Assembly: GCA_947627805.1 (NCBI GenBank)
Contig: CANQXB010000016.1
Location: 1-13,658, forward strand
Source of the DNA: an uncultured Bacilli bacterium
Lineage (GTDB): Bacteria > Bacillota_I > Bacilli_A > RF39 > UBA660
DNA: 13,658 nt
Reading direction: 5' to 3'
Shown: positions 5,504-11,935 of the stretch, piece after piece
Layout: every line of letters starts with the position of its first letter
Numbering within the stretch: the first letter of the stretch is position 1
Made by a program: the position numbers and the translations under genes
Notes under the pieces: generated by a model
The model's database searches: none
What the model was told of the DNA's origin: nothing
What the model saw: only the letters and a program-made list of their open reading frames with translations

Positions 5504-8368
5504 TTAGTTACAGTTATTATTAACATAAGATGTAAATTTAGAAAGTCTAGTACTTACTCTTGTAGAACATGACACTCTAGATTGGTCTGGCCTTTCATAG
5601 TAATTACAGAAATCATTTCCAATATCTGAGGCAGAAGATGTAGAACTATATATCGAATTTCTAACAGTTGTAAAACTTCCACTATTAATTTCTTTAATCA
5701 TATAACCTAATTGAATGCTTAAGTCATCTATTCCTCGATTACCTCCAGGTCCACCAGTTTCACTTACCCAATAATCATACAATCCTGCTTTACGGCCACT
5801 ATCAGTCCATTGAATTAAACCATATCCAGCTTTATCATTAACAAAGTTATATCTTGGATAATTTCCCGAATTTATTCCTTCAGTATAAGCTTCATGAGAG
5901 TCTCCAAATGAGCCAATCAAATATCCTGTGTCACAATAACCATATCCAGAACGAATACTAGGACAACAACTATTTGTATGATAACAATATTCTAAAGTAT
6001 TTGTTCCTCCGCCCGCTGCGGTTTCAGCATCAATATTAATTAATATACCAATTATGGCATTGTTAGATAAGCCCATATCCTTTAAAGCAAGACAAGCCCC
6101 TTGAATATCATTACTATAAGTTCCACCACTACATTCTCCACCCCCCGGCCGAGTATTAGTGGCATCAATATATTGTAAAGGGTCAACTAATTGGTCATTA
6201 ACCTTTACTCCAAAATGCAAATGGGGGCCTGTTGCTGAACCTGTAGCACTTGCTAAACCAATTTTTTGACCTTGACGAACAGTATCCCCTTCTTTTACAA
6301 CTATTGTATCTTTTCCCATATGCGAATAAAGGGTAACTGTTCCATCACCATGGTCAATATAAACCTGATTACCGCCATAACCACCACATGAACTATTAAT
6401 GTTTGCAAGTTCAGTACATCCGTTATATGTATAAATAACTGTTCCGTCTTTTGCTGCAACCACTATATCATCATAGTTGGCTGGAATATCAACACCATAG
6501 TGAGCTCTTCCAGTAAAAGTAACACTTGTCGTGAATCCTCTATTAATCACAGTATGCCAAGATGCGGGAGGTTGAGTATAAATACCATTTACGGGTTCAC
6601 CTTCACCTATTGGCCACCACCAGCCAGTATTACAACTTCCATCATTTTTATAAAAGGCACAATAATCTCCTAAATCATATATTTGACGATTGCCACTAAA
6701 TCCAGCCGAATTTTGAAATAATTCAAATATCATTTGAGAGTCACTTTGGCCATAGTGAACACCATCAGATTGACTCCAATTTATTGAGTCTTGATTGATA
6801 CCCAAATCTAAATATATTAAATTACTTAATCCAGAACTTGATATCAAACCAGCCATTGTGCTATTAAAATTATCAACATCAGCATTTTTGGTATAATAAG
6901 TTGCTGTATAAACTTCCTCCTTAACTGGACCTACTTGAGCAACATAGATTGTATGATTTTTCCATTCGTTTTCAGCTAAACTTTTATAAACTTTAAAATA
7001 ATCATTAACATTACTAGGGTCATTTACTCCTAACCATATTACAATATTGTAACTTTGTCCACTTTGCATCAGTTTATTCGCCGCATTAGCTCCACCTAAT
7101 CTGCTGTTATCATTGGTATTACTATTCCAGTAAGGAGAACAGCTTTTACCATAACTAGTATTATATCTAAACCAACAATAACCATTTGCTCCTAAATAAA
7201 CTGAATTACTATTATTAAGGATACCATAAACATTCATAAAGGCAACTCTTGAATCTCCAATATAAATAGTGGGCTTAGAAGCATCAAAATTAGTGCTATT
7301 AGTTGAACTTGAACTACTTTCTCCTCCACCATATACATTTTTTAAAATAGCTTCATAACTACCACTTGATTCTTTTATTTTAACAATTGTTTCTGGACTT
7401 AAATCAAGTTTACTTCCATAGCTTAAGGAAGTAATAGTATCTTTATAAGAATCGGATATATATAAAAATCTTTCTATTTTTTCATAATTTTTTTCTAAGT
7501 CACTTTTTATATCACTAGGAATTTCATCTACTGGTATATATTCAATTTCATTATTAATACTAACAGATTTGCTCGCACTATTATAATTTCCTACTGCCAA
7601 AACAGTTGTTTTTATAGCAATCATTAAAGCTCTAATTTGACTATCAGAAAATTGCCCGCTATCTTCTGTATTTATCATATAACTATATGTAGAGCCAAGA
7701 ACAAAATTTTTAAGATTAACTATAGAAGAATTATAAGTAACCGATGTGTTATTATAATTACAGGCTCCATCAAAATAACCATTTGTAAAATCTTTATCCG
7801 TAGCCACAAACATTAAAACAACTAAAAGAATTAAAACTACAATCACAATAGCTCCTGCAACATAAGGATTAGCCATTATCCAAGTAACAAGAGAACTAGC
7901 CCCTTTAGCGGTAGCTCTTCCAATACTTAAGGCCGCATTGGCTCCTTTTTGACTTACTTTCTTTATGGTATTAATTTTTTGGGAAGCATCTTCTACTTTT
8001 TCTTCCGTTTCTTCTACTTTATTTTTATTACTATTTAAATCATTTATTTTATCTCGAGCTGTTTCAACTTTATTTTGAGTTCTTTCATTACTGGCATTTT
8101 TTAAATTTTCTGATTCTTCCTTTTTATCTTTTATATTTCTTTTATTAACATTTTTAGAATAATTATTATTTTCTTCATAATAATTATCCGTATCTAAAAA
8201 TTCTTCATTATCATTTAGCATTTCATCTAAAGAATTTTCAATTAAATCTAAATTTTCTTCATCTATACCTAAAGCATCCGCAATGGTTATAATTTGCTCT
8301 GCTCTACTTCCATTACCCGTATTTATCCCTAAAGTTTTAGCTTTATTAATAATTCTTTCTATGCGCAT
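5504..8368 (-). CDS. Trifunctional membrane-anchored cell-wall hydrolase: SGNH hydrolase + M23 peptidase + phage-tail-lysozyme-like domain
   Basis: This 954-residue protein has no signal peptide. A charged, Asn/Glu/Lys-rich cytoplasmic part (1-165) precedes one membrane helix (168-189). Outside the membrane come: an unknown region (190-350) and a Ser-rich linker; an SGNH/GDSL-like domain (about 366-555) with GDS at 371-373, GxND as LGVND (446-450) and DGVH (535-538), giving the triad Ser373/Asp535/His538; an M23/LytM domain (about 610-735) with H623xxxD627, YSH683 and HLH (716-718), a full zinc site; and a C-terminal domain (about 745-954) with NIDAE (Glu782 as likely acid) and GYGLIQWTDSGRKAGLY, typical of phage-tail lysozymes. 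The expected jobs are peptidoglycan O-deacetylation, peptide cleavage and glycan cleavage. All 16 cysteines lie after residue 200. AAGGTGG precedes the ATG at 8368. Read as the wall-opening part of a type IV secretion locus. Confidence 0.92.
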   Translation of the reverse strand: MRIERIINKAKTLGINTGNGSRAEQIITIADALGIDEENLDLIENSLDEMLNDNEEFLDTDNYYEENNNYSKNVNKRNIKDKKEESENLKNASNERTQNKVETARDKINDLNSNKNKVEETEEKVEDASQKINTIKKVSQKGANAALSIGRATAKGASSLVTWIMANPYVAGAIVIVVLILLVVLMFVATDKDFTNGYFDGACNYNNTSVTYNSSIVNLKNFVLGSTYSYMINTEDSGQFSDSQIRALMIAIKTTVLAVGNYNSASKSVSINNEIEYIPVDEIPSDIKSDLEKNYEKIERFLYISDSYKDTITSLSYGSKLDLSPETIVKIKESSGSYEAILKNVYGGGESSSSSTNSTNFDASKPTIYIGDSRVAFMNVYGILNNSNSVYLGANGYCWFRYNTSYGKSCSPYWNSNTNDNSRLGGANAANKLMQSGQSYNIVIWLGVNDPSNVNDYFKVYKSLAENEWKNHTIYVAQVGPVKEEVYTATYYTKNADVDNFNSTMAGLISSSGLSNLIYLDLGINQDSINWSQSDGVHYGQSDSQMIFELFQNSAGFSGNRQIYDLGDYCAFYKNDGSCNTGWWWPIGEGEPVNGIYTQPPASWHTVINRGFTTSVTFTGRAHYGVDIPANYDDIVVAAKDGTVIYTYNGCTELANINSSCGGYGGNQVYIDHGDGTVTLYSHMGKDTIVVKEGDTVRQGQKIGLASATGSATGPHLHFGVKVNDQLVDPLQYIDATNTRPGGGECSGGTYSNDIQGACLALKDMGLSNNAIIGILINIDAETAAGGGTNTLEYCYHTNSCCPSIRSGYGYCDTGYLIGSFGDSHEAYTEGINSGNYPRYNFVNDKAGYGLIQWTDSGRKAGLYDYWVSETGGPGGNRGIDDLSIQLGYMIKEINSGSFTTVRNSIYSSTSSASDIGNDFCNYYERPDQSRVSCSTRVSTRLSKFTSYVNNNCN

Positions 8369-8390
8369 ACGGGTACCACCTTCAATTATT

Positions 8391-8399
8391 ATTTTATCA
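8391..8399 (-). promoter_or_regulatory. Extended -10 promoter for the wall-hydrolase operon
   Basis: On the minus strand TGATAAAAT (8399-8391) fits an extended -10 (TGn plus TAAAAT, five of six). The region 17 bases upstream is only a T run, so there is no good -35 box. It lies between the spoVS terminator and the AAGGTGG ribosome site at about 8376-8383. Confidence 0.45.
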
Positions 8400-8411
8400 T
8401 ATTAGAGCAAT

Positions 8412-8435
8412 AAAAAAAAGCGTTAAAAACGCTTT
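8412..8435 (-). terminator. Intrinsic terminator after spoVS
   Basis: On the minus strand AAAGCGTT and AACGCTTT form an eight-pair stem around a three-base loop, followed by five more Ts (eight in a row counting the stem end). It lies 11 bases past the spoVS stop. It marks the boundary between the envelope/sporulation genes and the secretion-like operon. Confidence 0.85.
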
Positions 8436-8446
8436 AATTAACCCTT

Positions 8447-8707
8447 TTATTTAGCTTCCACTATTAACTTAATTGCGGTTTTGGCTTCCCCATTTATAGT
8501 TATATCATTAAATGCTGGAATAACCACTAAATTATCTCCTGTCGGAGCTACAAAACCACGACAAATGGCAATGGCTTTAATCGCTTGATTTAAAGAACCT
8601 GCTCCAATAGTTTGTAATTCAACACTACCTTTTTCCCTATAAATATTGGCTATTGCTCCCGCTACTTTAGAGGGATTTGATTTACTAGATACTTTTAAAA
8701 TTTCCAT
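8447..8707 (-). CDS. spoVS: SpoVS, stage V sporulation protein S
   Basis: This 86-residue protein is a full-length match in pattern to SpoVS, a small Alba-like dimeric protein of Bacillota. It starts MEILKVSSKSNPSKVAGAIA and contains the conserved GAGSLNQAIKAIAICRGF core (35-52) and the terminal strand TAIKLIVEA. SpoVS acts in sporulation and cell division in Bacillus and probably binds nucleic acid; members also occur in non-sporulating bacteria. AAAGGA precedes the ATG at 8707. A strong terminator follows. No convincing sigma-A or sigma-H promoter is found in the 56 bases upstream, where the region is occupied by the CapA-gene terminator-like hairpin. Its presence hints at a sporulating or spore-derived lineage, but one gene does not prove sporulation. 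Confidence 0.96.
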   Translation of the reverse strand: MEILKVSSKSNPSKVAGAIANIYREKGSVELQTIGAGSLNQAIKAIAICRGFVAPTGDNLVVIPAFNDITINGEAKTAIKLIVEAK

Positions 8708-8751
8708 TATTATTTCCTTTCTTCATAATTAAAATATATGAAAAAGGAAAG

Positions 8752-8774
8752 AAAAAATACCTTTTAACGGTATT
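8752..8774 (-). terminator. Weak terminator at the end of the CapA-family gene
   Basis: On the minus strand AATACC and GGTATT pair (six pairs) around a seven-base loop that contains the TAA stop of the CapA-family gene, followed by a T run. The stem is short, so read-through into spoVS is likely; no clear spoVS promoter is seen. Confidence 0.42.
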
Positions 8775-9939
8775 CTTCATCTATAACTTTATTATACATA
8801 TCTTGAATAAACTTTTTATTAAAATTATAAGGGTAACGATAATGACTTTTTTCATATTTTTCGTTATACATAGAAATTGGTACTAATTCAAAATGACGCA
8901 TATCTTTATCATAATAATTAATTATGGGTTCTGTTTTAATATTTGTTATATCAAGTCCTCTATCTAATTTACGAATTTTAAGTTTAGCCAGCAACCCTAC
9001 TTGATAAGCATTATCAAAATCTTCCCCAGCTCTACTCACATCATCATCGGCAGATGTAAAATTACCTAAAGAATAAAAGACTAAAGTTTTATGCTCATTT
9101 CCAACCCATTTTATTGGTTCCATAGAATGACTATGACTTCCTACTATAATGTCAACTCCTAAAGAATTTAAAAATTTAGCCAGCTCTTGTTGTTCCCAAT
9201 TTTCTTGATGGGTAAATTCAATACCCCAATGCATTAAAACAATTAAAACATCAACCTTATCTCTTAAATTAGTAACTTCTCTTCTTATTTTATCTTGATA
9301 TTCTTGATTAAATTCTTTTGTTTCCGGGTCTTTATATAAGCTTACATATTTTAAATATTCGGAAGGTACTTTTTTATTGGTACCATAAGAATATGCTAAA
9401 AATCCGACTTTTAAACCTTTTACTTCCATTATTTTATCTTTTTTGGCCTCATCATTATAAGTACCCACAGTTAAAATATCAGTGTTTTGATGAAAATAAT
9501 TTAAAGTAGAATTAATACCTTCAAGACCTCTATCAAAAGTATGATTGTTAATTGTCGATAAAACTTCTAAATCTAAAGAAGATACTAAATCGCCAATATA
9601 CTTGGGAGCACAAAAATTAAAACCTGTTCCACTCACTTCTAAAGCATCATTCCCAATTACTACTTCCATATTACCTAAAGAAATATCATCATCTTCAAAG
9701 TATTTCTTCACCTTTCGAAAATAAGTATTAATATCATCACCATTTCTAATACTAGCATAATATGGTTCTTCAAAAAGAAAATCTCCCACTAAAGTAAGGG
9801 AAATGCTTTTATCGGGCTCTTTTACTTTATCTTGCCAAATACTTTTTTCCTCATTAAAATATTTAATTCCTAAAAAGAAGAAACTAAATACCAAAAAACT
9901 TATAAAAATTATAAAAATAAAAGATTTAATATGTTTCAT
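8764..9939 (-). CDS. CapA-family membrane-anchored metallophosphoesterase-like protein
   Basis: This 391-residue protein has an N-terminal membrane helix (about 6-26) and a large extracellular domain of the PGA_cap type, a calcineurin-like phosphoesterase fold. Metal-site motifs are present: GD at 52-53, GNxE (89-92), NNH then FDRG (131-138), MHWG (236-239), GSHSH (267-271) and SLGNF (290-294). CapA proteins take part in poly-gamma-glutamate capsule synthesis or export. No capB/capC genes lie in the window, so the substrate is open; other members act on wall polymers. I chose ATG 9939; TTG 9948 is in frame but lies in the terminator T run. The start is unusual: no Shine-Dalgarno sequence is visible, and a terminator hairpin of the previous gene ends only about eight bases upstream. 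Expression may depend on read-through or on the candidate -10 at 9973-9978. Confidence 0.9.
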   Translation of the reverse strand: MKHIKSFIFIIFISFLVFSFFFLGIKYFNEEKSIWQDKVKEPDKSISLTLVGDFLFEEPYYASIRNGDDINTYFRKVKKYFEDDDISLGNMEVVIGNDALEVSGTGFNFCAPKYIGDLVSSLDLEVLSTINNHTFDRGLEGINSTLNYFHQNTDILTVGTYNDEAKKDKIMEVKGLKVGFLAYSYGTNKKVPSEYLKYVSLYKDPETKEFNQEYQDKIRREVTNLRDKVDVLIVLMHWGIEFTHQENWEQQELAKFLNSLGVDIIVGSHSHSMEPIKWVGNEHKTLVFYSLGNFTSADDDVSRAGEDFDNAYQVGLLAKLKIRKLDRGLDITNIKTEPIINYYDKDMRHFELVPISMYNEKYEKSHYRYPYNFNKKFIQDMYNKVIDEEYR

Positions 9940-9946
9940 AAAAACC

Positions 9947-9972
9947 AAAAAGAATAAGATTACTTCTTATTC
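9947..9972 (-). terminator. Terminator-like hairpin between the DUF308-like and CapA-family genes
   Basis: On the minus strand GAATAAGA and TCTTATTC form an eight-pair stem around a five-base loop, followed by five Ts. The TAA stop (9962-9960) lies in the loop. Its run of Ts ends eight bases before the CapA-family ATG, so it could act as an attenuator. Confidence 0.6.
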
Positions 9973-10487
9973 ATTATATAACCAGCAAGAGGGTCCGTAA
10001 GTTCTAAAATACCATTGATAAGGAAGAAAAATCCTAAAATAATTATTTGAATATCACTAGTATAATATAAATTTACAGTCGTAATAACTCCAGTTAAAAT
10101 AAATAAAATTAAATTAACCACATTAAGTTCCCATAATTTATTTTTACGATCATGATAATAATCACTTTCTTTTAATTTCGTTAAACTCATGAGAATTATC
10201 CAAATAAATAAAGTAAGAGCTAAATTCCAAGGAGAATCATTAATATCTAAGAATAAAAGAGTAACTAAAACGACAACACAAGATAAGGCTGTACTAAAAC
10301 CACTATACTCATGAGCATTTAAAATAGCAAAATTTTTAACTAAATGAATAATTCCATATAAAGCAATAATACTTATAAATACTATTTTAACATTAGTAAT
10401 ATTAAAGATTGGTAAAAGGGTAACAATTCCTCCCCCAACAACTAAAATCCAGCCTACAATAAATTCAACTAAAGTTCTTCTGTCCAT
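9960..10487 (-). CDS. DUF308/HdeD-like integral membrane protein
   Basis: This 175-residue protein is nearly all membrane: hydrophobic helices at about 9-29, 32-52, 62-78, 84-100, 121-139 and 145-166, six in total in two groups of three. The Gly-rich first helix (VGWILVVGGGIVTLLPIF) and the late GFFFLINGILELTDPLAG segment fit the HdeD/DUF308 pattern of paired three-helix repeats. HdeD-type proteins are linked to acid resistance in enteric bacteria, but Bacillota members have no settled role. AGGAAGTG precedes ATG 10487, and a strong promoter lies just upstream. The stop codon is inside a terminator hairpin. The gene sits between uppS and the CapA gene, all envelope-related. The family call is moderate; that it is a real membrane protein is clear. 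Confidence 0.78.
   Translation of the reverse strand: MDRRTLVEFIVGWILVVGGGIVTLLPIFNITNVKIVFISIIALYGIIHLVKNFAILNAHEYSGFSTALSCVVVLVTLLFLDINDSPWNLALTLFIWIILMSLTKLKESDYYHDRKNKLWELNVVNLILFILTGVITTVNLYYTSDIQIIILGFFFLINGILELTDPLAGYIMNKK
9973..9978 (-). promoter_or_regulatory. Candidate -10 box for the CapA-family gene
   Basis: TATAAT on the minus strand at 9978-9973, with only a weak CTTACG (three of six) 17 bases upstream. A transcript starting about seven bases later would begin inside the hairpin at 9952-9972 and so could not form it, giving an intact CapA message. This is speculative. Confidence 0.3.
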
Positions 10488-10509
10488 ATTATTATCACTT
10501 CCTACTTTA

Positions 10510-10538
10510 ATTATAATTTATTTATATCTTTTTTTCAA
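10510..10538 (-). promoter_or_regulatory. Sigma-A promoter for the DUF308-like gene
   Basis: On the minus strand TTGAAA (10538-10533, five of six) is followed after 17 bases by a perfect TATAAT (10515-10510). The -35 box overlaps the TGA stop of uppS, showing how tightly genes are packed here. The likely start is near 10503, giving a leader of about 16 bases with the AGGAAGTG site. Confidence 0.78.
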
Positions 10539-11242
10539 ACCTTTTTCACATTCCCAAATCTTCTATCTCTCTTTTGATAAAAATCTAAAGCTTTATCTAA
10601 ACATAGTTCATCAAAATCCGGAAAATAAGTATCAGTAAAATAAAGTTCGGCATAAGAAGCTTGATACAACATAAAATTACTTAATCTTTGCTCTTTACCA
10701 GTTCTAATAAGAAGGTCTATGGGAGGTAATTCTTGATATAAATATTTATAAAAATTATCTTTATTAACTTCTTTTTCAGAAATTTTATTATTTTGGAGTT
10801 CTTTAGCTAATTTTAAAGCGACATCCACTATTTCTTCTTTTCCCCCATAATTAAAACAAATATTTAAAAGACATCCATCATTATTTTGGGTTCTCTTTGT
10901 AACAGAATCCATAGCCTCTAAAACATCTTTTCTTAAATTATCTTTCCGCCCACTAAAAACAATTTTGACATTGTTTTTTATAACTTTATCAAATTTTTCT
11001 TTAAAATAAACAATAAATAAATCCATTAAATAATTAACTTCTTCTGCACTTCTTTTAAAATTATCTGTGGAAAAAGCATATACTGATAAAACTTTAATCC
11101 CTTTATCTTTGGCATAAATTGCTAGTTTTTCTAAAGTCTTGGCCCCTTCTTTATGTCCTTCACTCCTCTTTAATCCTCTTTCCGTAGCCCATCTACCATT
11201 ACCATCCATAATAATAGCTACGTGATTAGGTAAATTATTCAT
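10535..11242 (-). CDS. uppS: Isoprenyl transferase, undecaprenyl diphosphate synthase
   Basis: This 235-residue cis-prenyltransferase makes undecaprenyl diphosphate, the lipid carrier for peptidoglycan and wall polymers, from farnesyl diphosphate and isopentenyl diphosphate. Visible motifs are the diphosphate-binding HVAIIMDGNGRWA (7-19, Asp13), the YAFSTDNFKRS segment (about 55-65), the LLIRTGKEQRLSNF segment with RxGxxRLSNF, YAELYFTD, and the terminal RDRRFGNV. Length is normal for the family. It follows the HD-domain gene by 18 bases and is probably co-transcribed from 11816-11824. AGGAAAGG precedes ATG 11242. It stops at TGA, which overlaps the -35 box of the next gene. cdsA, the usual next gene in Bacillota, is absent here. 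The VTT-family protein at 1325 may act on the same lipid, though they are not linked in an operon. Confidence 0.97.
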   Translation of the reverse strand: MNNLPNHVAIIMDGNGRWATERGLKRSEGHKEGAKTLEKLAIYAKDKGIKVLSVYAFSTDNFKRSAEEVNYLMDLFIVYFKEKFDKVIKNNVKIVFSGRKDNLRKDVLEAMDSVTKRTQNNDGCLLNICFNYGGKEEIVDVALKLAKELQNNKISEKEVNKDNFYKYLYQELPPIDLLIRTGKEQRLSNFMLYQASYAELYFTDTYFPDFDELCLDKALDFYQKRDRRFGNVKKV

Positions 11243-11260
11243 TTTATAAAACCTTTCCTA

Positions 11261-11776
11261 TTAATAACGTATTAAATTGATAATAAATAATAAATATAAA
11301 CAAACACCATAACGAACTTCAAAAATACTACCCTCAAAAATAGAAACCAACATATCTGCAAAACAAACAAGATAGCCTTCTTTACAATTTGGTTTGTATT
11401 TTTTAGCTTTCACTTGATTTTTTTTATTTAAAAAAGAATAACTATTTTTAACTAAGGCATAATGATACATATGACTTTCGATTATTTCGGCTTCTTTATC
11501 GGTAATAGCATAATACTTTTTAGCATTAGCACTACTTACTTTAGGATGTTCTAAATAAGAACTATCACCATAGAAAAAATCATGAAGTAATCCGGCAATT
11601 GTCGCGGACTTTTTATCACCCTTAAAAATTTTAGAAAGCCAAAAACTAACATGAGCCACTCTTTTACAGTGGTCATATCTATTGGTTCCATGATGCCTTT
11701 CATTTTTTAATAAAAGAAAAGCTTCATCATTTAATATATTTTCTGTTAATTCTTTATATTCATTTTTTATTTTCAT
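11261..11776 (-). CDS. HD-domain phosphohydrolase
   Basis: This 171-residue protein has the HD metal site in order: His36 (NRYDHCKRVAHVS), His65-Asp66 (GLLHDFFYG) and Asp141 (VCFADMLVS), with extra His at 102 and 105. Small HD proteins of this kind remove phosphates from nucleotides or phosphoesters; the substrate cannot be read from sequence. It shares the layout of the yqeK-like and related stand-alone HD proteins but no closer match is claimed. The C-terminus (YLLFIINLI) is hydrophobic and may be a packed helix. AAGAGG lies upstream of ATG 11776, and uppS follows at 18 bases. It is the first gene of this minus-strand unit. Confidence 0.88.
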   Translation of the reverse strand: MKIKNEYKELTENILNDEAFLLLKNERHHGTNRYDHCKRVAHVSFWLSKIFKGDKKSATIAGLLHDFFYGDSSYLEHPKVSSANAKKYYAITDKEAEIIESHMYHYALVKNSYSFLNKKNQVKAKKYKPNCKEGYLVCFADMLVSIFEGSIFEVRYGVCLYLLFIINLIRY

Positions 11777-11815
11777 TTTTAATTCCTCTTAATATATTTT
11801 ATTAACGCCTTAATA

Positions 11816-11824
11816 AGTATATCA
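11816..11824 (-). promoter_or_regulatory. Extended -10 promoter for the HD gene and uppS
   Basis: On the minus strand TGATATACT (11824-11816) is TGn plus TATACT, an extended -10 element; the matching -35 region (TACTAA) is poor. It would start about 33 bases before ATG 11776. Confidence 0.5.
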
Positions 11825-11862
11825 TAGTTTTTAATAAATTAGTAGTTAATATATTCGTCTGT

Positions 11863-11891
11863 TTGACATAAACAATGTAAGTGATTGCAAT
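11863..11891 (+). promoter_or_regulatory. Promoter for the plus-strand two-domain protein gene
   Basis: A perfect TTGACA (11863-11868) is followed after 17 bases by TGCAAT (11886-11891, four of six). Transcription would begin near 11898, about 38 bases before ATG 11936. It diverges from the HD-gene promoter 40 bases away. Confidence 0.5.
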
Positions 11892-11935
11892 TAAAAAAGA
11901 AATATATTAATATTAAATTAGAAAGGATGGTTTTT

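Noticed and set aside
5488..5526. Upstream ATG (5526) for the VirB8-like protein, adding 13 residues
   Set aside because: It overlaps the end of the hydrolase gene and lacks a ribosome site, whereas ATG 5487 has AAGGGG at good spacing.
5504..8368. Prophage origin of the lysozyme/M23 protein
   Set aside because: The lysozyme-like domain is of phage-tail type, but there are no capsid, tail, portal, terminase or integrase genes in the window and the neighbour is a coupling ATPase.
8708..8763. Sigma-H or sigma-A promoter for spoVS
   Set aside because: AAAAGGTAT resembles part of a sigma-H -35 site, but no matching -10 element at the right spacing was found.
9318..9509. Plus-strand open frame of 63 codons
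   Set aside because: Antisense to the CapA-family catalytic domain, with no ribosome site or family resemblance.
9803..10000. Plus-strand open frame of 65 codons
   Set aside because: Antisense to the start of the CapA-family gene and the end of the DUF308-like gene, across their terminator; low-complexity Lys/Ile content.
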